NCBI RefSeq assembly: GCF_904424705.1
Contig: NZ_CAJGBF010000002.1
Location: 434,001 to 498,000, forward strand
Source of the DNA: Rossellomorea arthrocnemi
GTDB lineage: Bacteria > Bacillota > Bacilli > Bacillales > Bacillaceae_B
Length of the DNA: 64,000 nucleotides
Reading direction: 5' to 3'
Part shown: piece after piece, positions 27,552 to 36,495 of the stretch
Position numbering within the stretch: the first letter of the stretch is position 1
How the letters are laid out: every line of letters begins with the position of its first letter
Program-made: the position numbers and the translations under genes
Notes under the pieces: model-generated
The model's database searches: none
Seen by the model: the letters and a program-made list of their open reading frames with translations, nothing else
Told to the model about the DNA's origin: nothing

Positions 27552-28289
27552 TTATCGGTTGATTCGGTCCTTCACAGATCGGAACATATCATGCATATCG
27601 AAATTGATTGTGTCTCTTGGACCACCATCACGTAAATCATTGTCAATGTTTCTAACCCGGCTGAAGGTCCCCTCATCTGTTACTACCGAAACCGTTCTTC
27701 CGTTCAGGTAAGGCTGCACCGCTTCTTTCACACGGGCTTTTGTTTCCTCGATTTTACTATGATCATCAAGTTCAATAGCGATGAGGACATCCGATCCATA
27801 GGCGACAGCTCGAACATCACTGACGTTCTCGACTTTTCCTGTTACATCACCTATCTTCTCGGCAAGGTCACCTTCGTACGCTGTGTAATAGGATCGTCTT
27901 GCATCACGGGTATTATCATCAAGATGACCGTGATAGTTTGCATCCCCGTGGCTTGCACGGCCGTCACGGGCTAAGAAATTCTCATCATAATTGGCAAGTG
28001 GTCGCGATGGGTTTTTCGGATTTCCATTCTCATCCTTCACTTGAAGGAACTGGCGTTTCTGTTGACGGATATCCTGCCCTTCTTTCCCGACAGAGTGATC
28101 ATACATTTCCGTCAGAGGTCCGTCCCTCTCGTCCCGGTTATCTCCACCGTGTCCATCGTTGGAGTAGAATCCAAGCGGCTCGTAGGAGTCTGAATAACGA
28201 TCTTGAGCATTTTCTTCTCCGCTGTTACATGCTGCAAGACCCAGGGTCATGACGGCTGTTAATGGTACCATGAATAAACGTTTATTCAA
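27552..28289 (-). CDS. coxA: YhcN/YlaJ-family sporulation lipoprotein, CoxA-like
   Basis: A 245-residue lipoprotein. The signal peptide ends in the lipobox LAAC (about residue 20). A hydrophilic, Asp/Asn/His-rich linker (about 22-135) precedes the YhcN/YlaJ domain (about 140-215: GDVTGKVENVSDVRAVAYG). Proteins of this family are found in spore membranes and cortex. The symbol coxA is inferred from the position next to safA and bofC, where B. subtilis has the cortex protein gene coxA. The start is the TTG at 28289 with AAGGAGG 8 bases upstream; six earlier in-frame codons precede that site. Confidence 0.8.
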   Translation of the reverse strand: MNKRLFMVPLTAVMTLGLAACNSGEENAQDRYSDSYEPLGFYSNDGHGGDNRDERDGPLTEMYDHSVGKEGQDIRQQKRQFLQVKDENGNPKNPSRPLANYDENFLARDGRASHGDANYHGHLDDNTRDARRSYYTAYEGDLAEKIGDVTGKVENVSDVRAVAYGSDVLIAIELDDHSKIEETKARVKEAVQPYLNGRTVSVVTDEGTFSRVRNIDNDLRDGGPRDTINFDMHDMFRSVKDRINR

Positions 28290-28392
28290 TGGTGATTCCT
28301 CCTTCAACCCGATACTTGAGCATTATTTCTGCTCCCCATTAGGTTGTGATAGGAGCTTCCATTTCATTCGGGTCAAAGTCTGGAGACATCCC

Positions 28393-29370
28393 CTACAATT
28401 GGGTATTGATGATCCTGTTCACTTCTCCATGCAGCTCTTGATTAAATTGCATCCTCCTGGGGAATTGTTGTATCGTCAAATTCGTTAAATATCCCCACAC
28501 ACGCTGTTTATAATATTGATCTTCCCTTATGAATCGATTCCACTCTCGGAACACATCAGAAGGATACATCAATCCCAGGTAAAAGATAAGGTGATCACGA
28601 TAGGAATGGAAGGGTTTCATCTCTTTGATTTCATTGAGGGACCAATCTAAATAGGGTAAAATCCGGTTGCAGTATTGCAAATCGTCCGTTATTTCCGTTG
28701 AGAGTGACATGAGGTCAAAGTCAATCAAGTACACCATTCCGTTTTTTCCCCTTAAGAAATTATGATGTGCTACATCACCATGAGTGATGCAATCACCATA
28801 CTCTCGAATGCCGATTGATTTCAGTTCCTTTAATGACCATTTTCCCCACTCTAAATAAGTATATAAATAATAAGGCTGAATGAATGCTTGCAAATAGGGG
28901 AGATTATATTGAAACTGCATCATTCGCTTTTTCCATTTTTTCATCCATTTATAATGTGGAATTTCTTCTGTCCATGAACCTTGAATTCTTTTTGCAACGT
29001 CATGGAATTTTTTCAATACCTTCAATGCATCTTCCCTGTCTTTCCGTCGATCATAACTAATGGGCCCAGAGGTTTCCAGCCACACCGTAATACCAATGGG
29101 AAACCCTTCAAATAATAAGATTTCCTCCTCATGAATGGGATGAAACGGCAGGACATGATAAAACTTCTCTCTTATCAGTGTTGAAATCATTCTTTCCTGG
29201 AGCAGGAACTTCAGCTGATTGGGAAATCGTTTCACGAACCATTTTCTACCATTGCTTTTCAGCACCCATTTTCCTTCTTTAATACTTTTCAGGGATGCAC
29301 CGGGATCCTGTAACTTATATTGCAAAAAAGAAAGGAGACGATGTGAATAATCGTCCCCTCGTGCAAGCAT
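28393..29370 (-). CDS. Phosphotransferase-fold protein, spore-coat kinase type (CotS/YsxE-like)
   Basis: A 325-residue protein of the aminoglycoside phosphotransferase/choline kinase fold. An N-lobe with NGRKWFVKRFPN supplies the ATP-site lysine. The Brenner motif is HGDVAHHNFL (about 221-230), and the metal-binding segment is VYLIDFDLMSL. CotS, CotI and YsxE of Bacillus spore coats share this arrangement. The substrate is unknown. The ATG at 29370 starts two bases after the safA stop, with TGAGGGAT inside the end of safA. It lies between safA and the CoxA-like gene, so a role in spore coat assembly is likely by context only. Confidence 0.85.
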   Translation of the reverse strand: MLARGDDYSHRLLSFLQYKLQDPGASLKSIKEGKWVLKSNGRKWFVKRFPNQLKFLLQERMISTLIREKFYHVLPFHPIHEEEILLFEGFPIGITVWLETSGPISYDRRKDREDALKVLKKFHDVAKRIQGSWTEEIPHYKWMKKWKKRMMQFQYNLPYLQAFIQPYYLYTYLEWGKWSLKELKSIGIREYGDCITHGDVAHHNFLRGKNGMVYLIDFDLMSLSTEITDDLQYCNRILPYLDWSLNEIKEMKPFHSYRDHLIFYLGLMYPSDVFREWNRFIREDQYYKQRVWGYLTNLTIQQFPRRMQFNQELHGEVNRIINTQL

Positions 29371-29371
29371 G

Positions 29372-30898
29372 TTATCCCTCAAAATCATCGTCATTGAAAT
29401 TCGGCATGGCAAATGCTCTTGGACCAAACATTCCTGGTGATCCCATTTGCATTCCCTGACCCTGTGGTCCCATCGGCATCCCTTGACCCTGTGGTCCCAT
29501 CGGCATCATTCCCTGACCTTGAGGTCCCATCGGCATTCCCTGACCAGGCATTCCCTGCCCCATCATTCCAGGTCCGTAGCCGTATGGCTGTTGCTGCATT
29601 CCTTGGGGCATTTGCTGATGCATCATTGGGCCAAATTGAGGACCACCACATCCGCAATCCCCCTGATCACTTGCTCCCATTACATTAGAAGGCTGACCCA
29701 TTGGCATTTGAGCTCCCATCACATTGGAAGGCTGACCCATCGGCATTTGATATCCATTCATAGAAGGAGACTCATCAGACATCGCTCCCTGCACCTGACC
29801 ACCAGGACCCATCGGATATCCACCCGGCATTCCTCCCTGGTGGAATCCAGGTCCGGGCATGACAGGTGAGACAGGATAACAGTTCTGTGGATACGGCATA
29901 TATGGAGCCTGTTGCTGCGGCATTTGAGCCGACGGGTAGTTTTCATCAGATGCACCCATTACTCCGGACGGCTGCTGCATGGGCATTTGCATCGGTTGCT
30001 GCATATGCATCGGCATCTGCATCGGCTGTTGCATTGGCTGTTGCATTGGCTGTTGCATCGGCTGTTGCATTGGCATTTGAGCATGAGGCATGTATGGCAT
30101 AACCGAAGAGGACTCTTCATCATACCCCATTTGTGGCATCATTGGCATGTTCTGCATTCCAGGCATCATTGAAGCACCTTGAACTTGACTTCCAGGTCCC
30201 ATTCCTTGCCCCATCGGCATCCCATAACCTGCTCCTGGATGCATTCCTCCATGTGGAGGACAGAAACCGGACCCTGGCATGACAGGTGATACAGGTACAC
30301 AATTATTCGGGTTATAATACATAGGCTGAGTGTTCCCTCCTTGTGGTTGTGATGGCATTTGTAGACTTTCTTCTTCTTGAACCCCTTTTACAGGTTCTTG
30401 TTTTGGTTTTGGCTGTTCTTTCGCTTTAGGGAGTACATTGGTCGGCTTAGGCGGCGATTGGGGTTTGGGCATTTGCTTAGGCTTTGCTTGCTGTTTTGGC
30501 TGCTGTACTTGCATATTCGCCATATTCATCATGTAGTAGTTGTTGATATCAATTTCAGGGACGACTGGTTGAGGCATTTTAGGCGTAAATGGCTTTTGTA
30601 CTTCTTTCGGCATTTCTTTCTTTGGTTCTTGAACCGGCATGGCCATAGGCTTTTGCTCTTTGAATGGATGCTCTGCTTTTGGCATCTCCTTCATTGGCAT
30701 TTCCTTGGATCCGTATTTGATTTGTGTCTCTTTTTTTACGGTTCCGCCTGTAGTCGGCACTTTAATTTTCATGCCGGGCATGATCATATCGGGATTTGAA
30801 AGCTGGGCATTCATCTGTTTTAATTCTTCGAAATTCACGCCGTACTTCTTGGCGATCTTCCAAAGAGTATCTCCTTTTTGAACAATATGGATTTTCAC
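29372..30898 (-). CDS. safA: Spore coat assembly protein SafA
   Basis: Morphogenetic protein that guides inner-coat assembly, anchored by its LysM domain and by SpoVID. The start GTG at 30898 follows GGAGGG. A LysM domain fills about residues 2-50 (VQKGDTLWKIAKKYGV, ending GMKIKVP). A Lys/Pro/Glu-rich segment runs to about 175. Then comes a long low-complexity region rich in Met, Gln, Pro and Gly, with MQQP repeats, MGPQGQGMP repeats and a duplicated NC.PVSPVMPG block, to the end DDDFEG. The 508 residues exceed the roughly 390 of B. subtilis SafA. Methionine/glutamine-rich tails are common in coat proteins that become cross-linked. No transglutaminase gene is seen here. Confidence 0.92.
   Translation of the reverse strand: MKIHIVQKGDTLWKIAKKYGVNFEELKQMNAQLSNPDMIMPGMKIKVPTTGGTVKKETQIKYGSKEMPMKEMPKAEHPFKEQKPMAMPVQEPKKEMPKEVQKPFTPKMPQPVVPEIDINNYYMMNMANMQVQQPKQQAKPKQMPKPQSPPKPTNVLPKAKEQPKPKQEPVKGVQEEESLQMPSQPQGGNTQPMYYNPNNCVPVSPVMPGSGFCPPHGGMHPGAGYGMPMGQGMGPGSQVQGASMMPGMQNMPMMPQMGYDEESSSVMPYMPHAQMPMQQPMQQPMQQPMQQPMQMPMHMQQPMQMPMQQPSGVMGASDENYPSAQMPQQQAPYMPYPQNCYPVSPVMPGPGFHQGGMPGGYPMGPGGQVQGAMSDESPSMNGYQMPMGQPSNVMGAQMPMGQPSNVMGASDQGDCGCGGPQFGPMMHQQMPQGMQQQPYGYGPGMMGQGMPGQGMPMGPQGQGMMPMGPQGQGMPMGPQGQGMQMGSPGMFGPRAFAMPNFNDDDFEG
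30023..30070. repeat. Four tandem 12-bp repeats inside safA
   Basis: The unit (C/T)GGCTGTTGCAT occurs four times in a row with only C/T changes, encoding Met-Gln-Gln-Pro repeats. Such in-frame repeats can change number by slippage. Further in-frame repeats (about 27-39 bp) lie at 29450-29540 and 29670-29750. Confidence 0.85.
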
Positions 30899-30989
30899 TC
30901 TTTTTCCCTCCTCAGGCATAAGTCTATATATCCTATGACAAGATAGGCAAATTGCTAATCATCTACATAAAAACTTATGAGATATACAA

Positions 30990-31022
30990 AAAAAATATAC
31001 CGTCCCTGGGATTGGGACGGTA
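30990..31022 (-). terminator. Terminator of the nadBCA operon
   Basis: ATACCGTCCC and GGGACGGTAT pair around a 7-base loop, followed by ATTTTTTTTG on the minus strand. Confidence 0.9.
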
Positions 31023-31056
31023 TTTTTCAGCTTGCTCATTTATTCATTCATTTGCA

Positions 31057-32163
31057 TTAAGCACGGGTCAACATGCGCTCTAATGCGAAAATTGCATTCT
31101 TTGAGACCTCTTTATCCACTTTGATGATATTTTCAGGATTTGCTTCCATAATTTTTTCCAATGACCATAGAAGATGGGGTAAATCAATGCGATTCATCGT
31201 CAAGCATGGACACATGTATGGGTTCAGTGAGACAATTTTCTTATCCGGGTGCTGGTTGATCAGCCGTTTTACAAGATTCATTTCAGTACCGATGGCAAAG
31301 GACGATCCCGGGGGAGATTGTTCAATTGTTTCAATAATATATTTGGTGCTGCCATTCAGATCGGACTTCTCGACCACTTCACGACGACATTCGGGATGGA
31401 CGATGATCATCATGTCAGGATGGTTGTTCCGGATATCTTCAATATTTTTCTCCGTGAAATTTTCATGAACCGAACAGTGTCCCTTCCAGAGAATCACCTT
31501 CACGCAGTCCATGTTACCATCATAAATAAGTTCATTTCGGATAGGGTCCCATACGGCCATTTCACTTAAGGAAACACCAAGATCAGCTGCAGTATTTCGA
31601 CCTAAATGCTGATCAGGCAGGAAGAGGATTCGCTGTTTCTCTCCCAAAGCCCATTCCACCATCTTGTGGGCATTGGATGACGTAACCGTTGCCCCCCCAT
31701 TTTTTCCGACAAAGCTTTTAATGGCTGCAGTCGAATTCACATAAGTAAGGGGAATGATACTTTCATCGAAAATCTCCATGAGCTTCTCCCACGCTTTTTC
31801 CGTCTGATAAATATCTGCCATATCTGCCATGGAACATCCCGCCCTCATGTCCGGTAAAATGACAGCTTGATTATCATCCGTTAAGATATCTGCCGTTTCA
31901 GCCATAAAATGAACACCGCAAAACACAATGTACTCTGCGTCTTTATTGTCGGCGGATACCTGGGCAAGCTGTAGGGAGTCTCCAACGGCATCAGCAAATT
32001 GGATCACTTCGTCTTTTTGATAATGATGCCCGGGAATAAAAAGCTTCTTTCCTAATTGAAGTTTGATTTCCCTCACTCTGCTTTCCATTTCTTCCGTCGT
32101 GAGGCTAGTAATCGTTTCAGGTAATACACCCGTTTCTTTCGTCAATTCATCCAGAATCCCCAT
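31057..32163 (-). CDS. nadA: Quinolinate synthase
   Basis: A [4Fe-4S] enzyme that condenses iminoaspartate with dihydroxyacetone phosphate to quinolinate, the second step of de novo NAD synthesis. Three cysteines fit cluster ligands: FCGVHFM (about 105-111), the HPECRRE segment (about 230) and YMCPCLTMN (about 318-326). The start is the ATG at 32163 after GAAAGGGG, giving 368 residues, equal to B. subtilis NadA. The frame is open to 32340, but that part lies inside nadC. It is the last gene of nadB-nadC-nadA, two bases after nadC. Confidence 0.96.
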   Translation of the reverse strand: MGILDELTKETGVLPETITSLTTEEMESRVREIKLQLGKKLFIPGHHYQKDEVIQFADAVGDSLQLAQVSADNKDAEYIVFCGVHFMAETADILTDDNQAVILPDMRAGCSMADMADIYQTEKAWEKLMEIFDESIIPLTYVNSTAAIKSFVGKNGGATVTSSNAHKMVEWALGEKQRILFLPDQHLGRNTAADLGVSLSEMAVWDPIRNELIYDGNMDCVKVILWKGHCSVHENFTEKNIEDIRNNHPDMMIIVHPECRREVVEKSDLNGSTKYIIETIEQSPPGSSFAIGTEMNLVKRLINQHPDKKIVSLNPYMCPCLTMNRIDLPHLLWSLEKIMEANPENIIKVDKEVSKNAIFALERMLTRA

Positions 32164-32165
32164 CT

Positions 32166-33011
32166 TCATACCCCTTTCGCTATTCTTACTCTTGCGCTGA
32201 TATCTATTGATTTCACTGAATGTGTCAAGTACCCGAGGGAGATATAATGAACACCGGTCTCCGCATAAGCACGAAGACTTTCCCTTGTGATCCCTCCTGA
32301 TGCTTCTGTCACGATATGAGAAGGCACAAGGGAGAGCCACTCCCGGATTGTATCCGGTGTGCAGTTATCAAACATGATGACATCGGCCCCGCCATCAATC
32401 GCTTCCAATAATTGATCTTTCGTTTCAATTTCCACTTCCACCTTGACCATATGACCGATCTGACTTTTCACCTGCTTTAAGGCCTCGGTGATTGATCCGG
32501 CAAAGGAAATATGATTATCCTTCAGCATGACCGCATCATAGAGACCATTCCTATGGTTGAATCCGCCCCCGCTCCTTACAGAATACTTCTCTAGCATCCG
32601 GAGGCCCGGCGTCGTTTTCCGTGTATCACACAACCGGACACCACTGCCTTTCACCTGTTCAACGGCACGGTAAGTTTCCGTTGCAATCCCGCTCATACGC
32701 TGAATCAGATTAAGTACAACCCGTTCCGCCTGAAGGAGATCCCCCATCGGACCTTTGATTTCAGCAACCTTTTTTCCTTCCTTCACCCATTCCCCATCCT
32801 CAACACACATCTGCACTTTTACTGAAGGACTGAATAGGGTGAATCCGATTTCCACCACATCTCTCCCGCAAAAAATACCGTTTTCTTTCATATGAAAGGA
32901 AAAGGAGCCTTCATCACCATTCCTGAACAAGATTTCAGATGACAAATCACCATCTCCCAGGTCTTCCTGGTAAAACGCTTCAAGCATAGATTTTAGTTTC
33001 ATTTTGTTCAT
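32166..33011 (-). CDS. nadC: Quinolinate phosphoribosyltransferase (decarboxylating)
   Basis: Joins quinolinate with PRPP to nicotinate mononucleotide, releasing CO2. Signature segments are [11 protein letters not shown] (about 133-143), [15 protein letters not shown] and EASGGI near the C-terminus. The 281 residues are normal. Its ATG at 33011 overlaps the end of nadB by 32 bases, with GAGGGTGG in the nadB coding region, so translation is probably coupled. Confidence 0.96.
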   Translation of the reverse strand: MNKMKLKSMLEAFYQEDLGDGDLSSEILFRNGDEGSFSFHMKENGIFCGRDVVEIGFTLFSPSVKVQMCVEDGEWVKEGKKVAEIKGPMGDLLQAERVVLNLIQRMSGIATETYRAVEQVKGSGVRLCDTRKTTPGLRMLEKYSVRSGGGFNHRNGLYDAVMLKDNHISFAGSITEALKQVKSQIGHMVKVEVEIETKDQLLEAIDGGADVIMFDNCTPDTIREWLSLVPSHIVTEASGGITRESLRAYAETGVHYISLGYLTHSVKSIDISARVRIAKGV

Positions 33012-34572
33012 GATATTCCACCCTCAATCGTCCCTCTTTGTTTTGTAGAATCATTTTTCGTTTCAACCAACTATCATTATCTTCATTGGGGAAGTCTGAC
33101 CTGATGTGACCTCCCCTGCTTTCCGTTCTTAATAAAGCAGATTCTGTAACAAGCAGGCTTACGATCCACATAAAATACGTGTGAATTTCTTCACGTGAAT
33201 TAAAATCGATAAGCTCATGGAATGTAAGCGGCTGTTCTTTTAACCATCTTAATTGTGTGAGCAAGCCTTCTTCGTTCCGGATAATCCCAACATAATCCAT
33301 CATTCCTTTTTTTAAAGCATGAGGCTGAAAGGAAATAGATAAGGGCTCCCCCTCTTTTAAGCTGGGGCAGGAAGAATGGATATGAGAGGAATGGCTGACA
33401 CCATTATGAATCAAATATTCCCCCAGGCGCTCGCCGTACACTAATCCTTCCAGTAATGAATTACTCGCCAGGCGATTCGCACCGTGAATGCCGCTGCATG
33501 CAACCTCTCCAATGGCATACAGCCCTGGAATATTGGTCCGCCCCACTCGATCTGTCACGATTCCTCCCATCATAAAATGACATCCAGGGGAAACTGGGAT
33601 CCTCCCTTCCCCGATGGAAATTTGATGGTTAAAACAAAGCGTGGAAATCGAAGGGAATTTCTCTTGGAAATCTTTTATTCTACTAATATCCAGGTACACG
33701 TTTCTTCCCTTTTGACGTTCCTTATAAATGCATTCTGCCACAATATGACGGGGGGCAAGTTCCATTAAGGGATCAACTCCCTCCATGATCCTTTCTCCAA
33801 GGTCGTTCAGGAGAAGGGCACCTTCCCCTCTTACCGCCTCTGAAATGAGACCGCATGTTTTCCCGTTCGACCAAAGCAGTGTCGGATGAAACTGAATGAA
33901 TTCCATATCTGAAAGCTTAGCCCCTGCAAGAAAAGCAAGAGCCATCCCATCTCCCGTCACCGCAGGATGATTGGATGTAGACGGATATAACCCACCGATT
34001 CCACCCGTGGCGAGAACCACATGGGGAGCATAGTAATAGCGGATTGCATCATCTTTATCCTTTGTTTTCACCCCGCAGCAACGGCCCATCTCATCCTTTA
34101 CAAGCTCATAAACCATTTCCCCCTGAACGAATGCTACCTTATCCCCTGAAAGGGATTTCAATAAATGCTTCACTAAATATTTTCCCGTCTGATCTCCACC
34201 ACTATGAAGGATACGATGTTCACAATGTGCACCCTCCATCCCGAGTGAAAGACTTCCATCCTTATTTCGATCAAAAGGTGCCCCCTCATCCACAAGGGTC
34301 TCCACGATCCTTTTGCCATCCACTATGAGTTGCTTCACACTATCTTCATCCTGGTGATAGCGCCCTGCTTCCAATGTATCTTTCAAATGAGCACGGACAG
34401 AATCCTTCCGTCCTAAAGGTGCTGCAATCCCGCCTTGAGCGAGGTAAGAGTTACCACTTTCAATTTTGTCCTTTGTGATAATCATCACATAGAATTGATC
34501 TTGAAGTCGGCGTGCCAATTGCAAGGCGGCAACGCCACTTCCAACGATGATTATTTCGGTTTTTTTCATCAA
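32980..34572 (-). CDS. nadB: L-aspartate oxidase
   Basis: An FAD flavoenzyme that oxidises aspartate to iminoaspartate, the first committed step to NAD. The FAD-binding GSGVAALQLARRL lies near the N-terminus. GGIAAPLG, ATGGIGGLYPSTSNHPAVTGDG and the late IPGLYAIGEVACSGIHGANRLASNSL are family motifs. 530 residues. GGAGGG precedes the ATG at 34572. It leads the nadBCA operon, divergent from nifS-nadR across a region holding a likely NadR operator. Confidence 0.96.
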   Translation of the reverse strand: MMKKTEIIIVGSGVAALQLARRLQDQFYVMIITKDKIESGNSYLAQGGIAAPLGRKDSVRAHLKDTLEAGRYHQDEDSVKQLIVDGKRIVETLVDEGAPFDRNKDGSLSLGMEGAHCEHRILHSGGDQTGKYLVKHLLKSLSGDKVAFVQGEMVYELVKDEMGRCCGVKTKDKDDAIRYYYAPHVVLATGGIGGLYPSTSNHPAVTGDGMALAFLAGAKLSDMEFIQFHPTLLWSNGKTCGLISEAVRGEGALLLNDLGERIMEGVDPLMELAPRHIVAECIYKERQKGRNVYLDISRIKDFQEKFPSISTLCFNHQISIGEGRIPVSPGCHFMMGGIVTDRVGRTNIPGLYAIGEVACSGIHGANRLASNSLLEGLVYGERLGEYLIHNGVSHSSHIHSSCPSLKEGEPLSISFQPHALKKGMMDYVGIIRNEEGLLTQLRWLKEQPLTFHELIDFNSREEIHTYFMWIVSLLVTESALLRTESRGGHIRSDFPNEDNDSWLKRKMILQNKEGRLRVEYHEQNETKIYA

Positions 34573-34594
34573 AAACCCTCCTGATTATTTACAG

Positions 34595-34606
34595 GTGTCT
34601 TGACAC
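34595..34606. promoter_or_regulatory. Candidate NadR (NiaR) operator
   Basis: GTGTCTTGACAC is a perfect palindrome in the 120-base divergent region between nadB and nifS, within the longer ACAGGTGTCTTGACACAT. NadR is encoded just downstream of nifS and in B. subtilis represses both units when nicotinate is plentiful. A similar half site (TTTACACAT) follows at 34611-34620. Confidence 0.6.
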
Positions 34607-34629
34607 ATATATTTACACATATTTAAACT
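34600..34629 (+). promoter_or_regulatory. Candidate sigma-A promoter of nifS-nadR
   Basis: TTGACA (34600-34605) and TAAACT (34624-34629) are 18 bases apart. The -35 is inside the palindromic operator, so repressor binding would block it. Confidence 0.5.
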
Positions 34630-34693
34630 AATGACAAGAGTTTTTTACAAGACTCATATATTCAGACAATTCCCAATAAAGGCAGGTTATATA

Positions 34694-35830
34694 ATGAATT
34701 ATTTTGATTATGCTGCTACAACCCCAGTAGACCCGGAGAGTTTACACGTCTTTCGGACCGTAAGTGAAGAGTTCTGGGGCAATCCGAGCAGCCTTCACGA
34801 TATTGGAGGGAAAGCACAACAACTCCTTACAAAGTGCAGAGAAAAATTGGCTGCCATGCTTGGTGTCCCTTCTAAAGGCATCTACTTCACCTCAGGAGGA
34901 ACGGAAGGGAACCATTTGGCTCTCTTTACACTTGCCTTAAGCAGACAGACAAAAGGAAAACACATTATCATCGGAGGTGCCGAGCATTCTTCCCTGCATT
35001 CCTCTGCCGATTTCCTTCAACTGCTGGGCTTTACAGTTACGAAAATCACTTTGAATTCTCAAGGGCAAATCGATCTTCAAATGTTAAAAGAATCCCTTTC
35101 CGAACAAACGACCGTCGTGAGCATCGGACACGTCAATGGAGAAATTGGATCGATCCAGCCACTTCATTCCATTAAGAATCTACTGAGCAACCGTGATATC
35201 CTGCTTCACAGTGATATGGTTCAATCCTTTGGGAAAACAGACATTAAGGAATACACTACCGTGGTCGACAGCTTCACCCTTTCATCTCATAAAATCTACG
35301 GTCCCAAAGGGGTCGGAGCTCTTTATATCAACCCGGCACTCGATATTAATCCGATGATACCGGGACAGACTCATGAAGATGGATTCAGGGGGGGAACGGT
35401 GAATCTTCCCGGAATAGCAGGATTTGTAACAGCTGCCGATCGTTGTCAACAATCCTTTGCACCAACCCATTATATGGACCTGAGAGCACATTTTTTATCA
35501 CAATTGGAAGTACATCTGCCCGGTCAATACACCATTTATCAAGGTCCGGAGGATGCACAACTGCCACATGTCATTGGTCTTGGTATTCACGGACTGGAGG
35601 GGCAATGGCTCATGCTTGAATGCAACAGGCAGGGAATCAGCATCTCCACCGGCAGTGCTTGCAGTGCAGGGTTACAGGGCATGTCTAAAACACTTGCAAG
35701 TATGGGAGTCAATCAAAGGGCAGGGAAGGAATTTATCCGGATTTCGTTTGGAAGGGATACACGGGAAGAACAGGCCGGGGCTTTGGCTAATACCTTGCAC
35801 AACATACATTCCGCTCATATATATCCTTAA
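34694..35830 (+). CDS. nifS: Cysteine desulfurase NifS (NAD-biosynthesis type)
   Basis: A pyridoxal-phosphate enzyme that takes sulfur from cysteine; in B. subtilis this copy matures the iron-sulfur cluster of NadA. The PLP lysine is in SSHKIYGPKGVGALY (about 203-217), and the active cysteine is in STGSACSAGL (about 325). An N-terminal DYAATTPV starts the family pattern. 378 residues from the ATG at 34694 (AGGCAGG upstream); a longer open frame to 34631 lacks a ribosome site. It is followed by nadR after 58 bases. Confidence 0.93.
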   Translation: MNYFDYAATTPVDPESLHVFRTVSEEFWGNPSSLHDIGGKAQQLLTKCREKLAAMLGVPSKGIYFTSGGTEGNHLALFTLALSRQTKGKHIIIGGAEHSSLHSSADFLQLLGFTVTKITLNSQGQIDLQMLKESLSEQTTVVSIGHVNGEIGSIQPLHSIKNLLSNRDILLHSDMVQSFGKTDIKEYTTVVDSFTLSSHKIYGPKGVGALYINPALDINPMIPGQTHEDGFRGGTVNLPGIAGFVTAADRCQQSFAPTHYMDLRAHFLSQLEVHLPGQYTIYQGPEDAQLPHVIGLGIHGLEGQWLMLECNRQGISISTGSACSAGLQGMSKTLASMGVNQRAGKEFIRISFGRDTREEQAGALANTLHNIHSAHIYP

Positions 35831-35888
35831 CTTGAATAGCAGGTTGTGGTATGATTTCCTATATCAATTGGGGACGGAGGAGATACCT

Positions 35889-36431
35889 TTGACAGGAAAA
35901 AAAATCCTTGGGGATGAAAGAAGAAAGTGGATCCTCGATAAACTAATGACGGAACTTGCCCCGATCACAGGGGGAGAGCTCGCCAAGCAGACCAATGTCA
36001 GCAGGCAGGTGATCGTAAGTGATATCACCCTTCTGAAAGCGAAAGGGGAACCCATCATTGCGACGAGTCAGGGCTACTTGTATATGCCTGCCTCGAATCA
36101 GGATATGATGGTTGAACGGACGGTTGCTTGCCAGCATACACCTGATCGGTCAGAAGAAGAACTCTTCTTACTTGTCGATCACGGCGTGACCGTTAAAGAT
36201 GTAAAGATCGAACACGGTGTTTACGGCGATCTAACGGCTTCGATCATGGTTTCAAACCGTAAAGAGGTAGAACAATTCATGCACAAAATCGAAGAGACTG
36301 GCGCTTCCTTTCTATCCGAGCTAACAGATGGTGTTCATTTACATACATTAATGGCCCAAACGGAACAGACCCTTGATAAGGCAGAAAAAGCCCTCGAAGA
36401 TGCGGGATTCCTTATCCAATCTTTTAACTGA
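35889..36431 (+). CDS. nadR: Transcriptional repressor of NAD biosynthesis NadR (NiaR, YrxA)
   Basis: A 180-residue repressor with nicotinic acid as co-repressor. An N-terminal winged helix-turn-helix (about 5-60: GGELAKQTNVSRQVIVSDITLLKAKG) is followed by the 3H domain (about 75-175) with its conserved histidines (VACQHTP, LLVDHGVTVKDV, DGVHLHTL). The TTG at 35889 has GGAGGAG 7 bases upstream and gives the B. subtilis length; the frame is open to 35553, but that lies within nifS. It is convergent with pheA over a terminator. Confidence 0.95.
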   Translation: MTGKKILGDERRKWILDKLMTELAPITGGELAKQTNVSRQVIVSDITLLKAKGEPIIATSQGYLYMPASNQDMMVERTVACQHTPDRSEEELFLLVDHGVTVKDVKIEHGVYGDLTASIMVSNRKEVEQFMHKIEETGASFLSELTDGVHLHTLMAQTEQTLDKAEKALEDAGFLIQSFN

Positions 36432-36457
36432 AAAGCCCCTCCAAGCACCTAAAAGGA

Positions 36458-36488
36458 AAGGCAGATTCCACGATTGGAATCTGCCTTT
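36458..36488. terminator. Bidirectional terminator between nadR and pheA
   Basis: AAAGGCAGATTCC and GGAATCTGCCTTT pair perfectly with a 6-base loop; TTTTTC follows on the plus strand. Confidence 0.85.
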
Positions 36489-36495
36489 TTCATTT

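Noticed and set aside
27899-28252. 117-residue plus-strand frame opposite the CoxA-like gene
   Set aside because: Antisense shadow; the minus-strand frame has a lipobox, a family domain and a good ribosome site.
29413-30799. Several plus-strand and shifted frames over safA, and a CRISPR-like look of the repeats
   Set aside because: Low-complexity codons keep all frames open. The repeats are contiguous, in-frame with safA, and have no spacers of uniform length, so this is no CRISPR array.
32164-32340. Upstream extension of nadA by 59 codons
   Set aside because: It lies within nadC, and the extra residues do not resemble quinolinate synthase.
35553-35888. Upstream extension of nadR
   Set aside because: It overlaps the 3' part of nifS in another frame; the TTG at 35889 has GGAGGAG and gives the family length.
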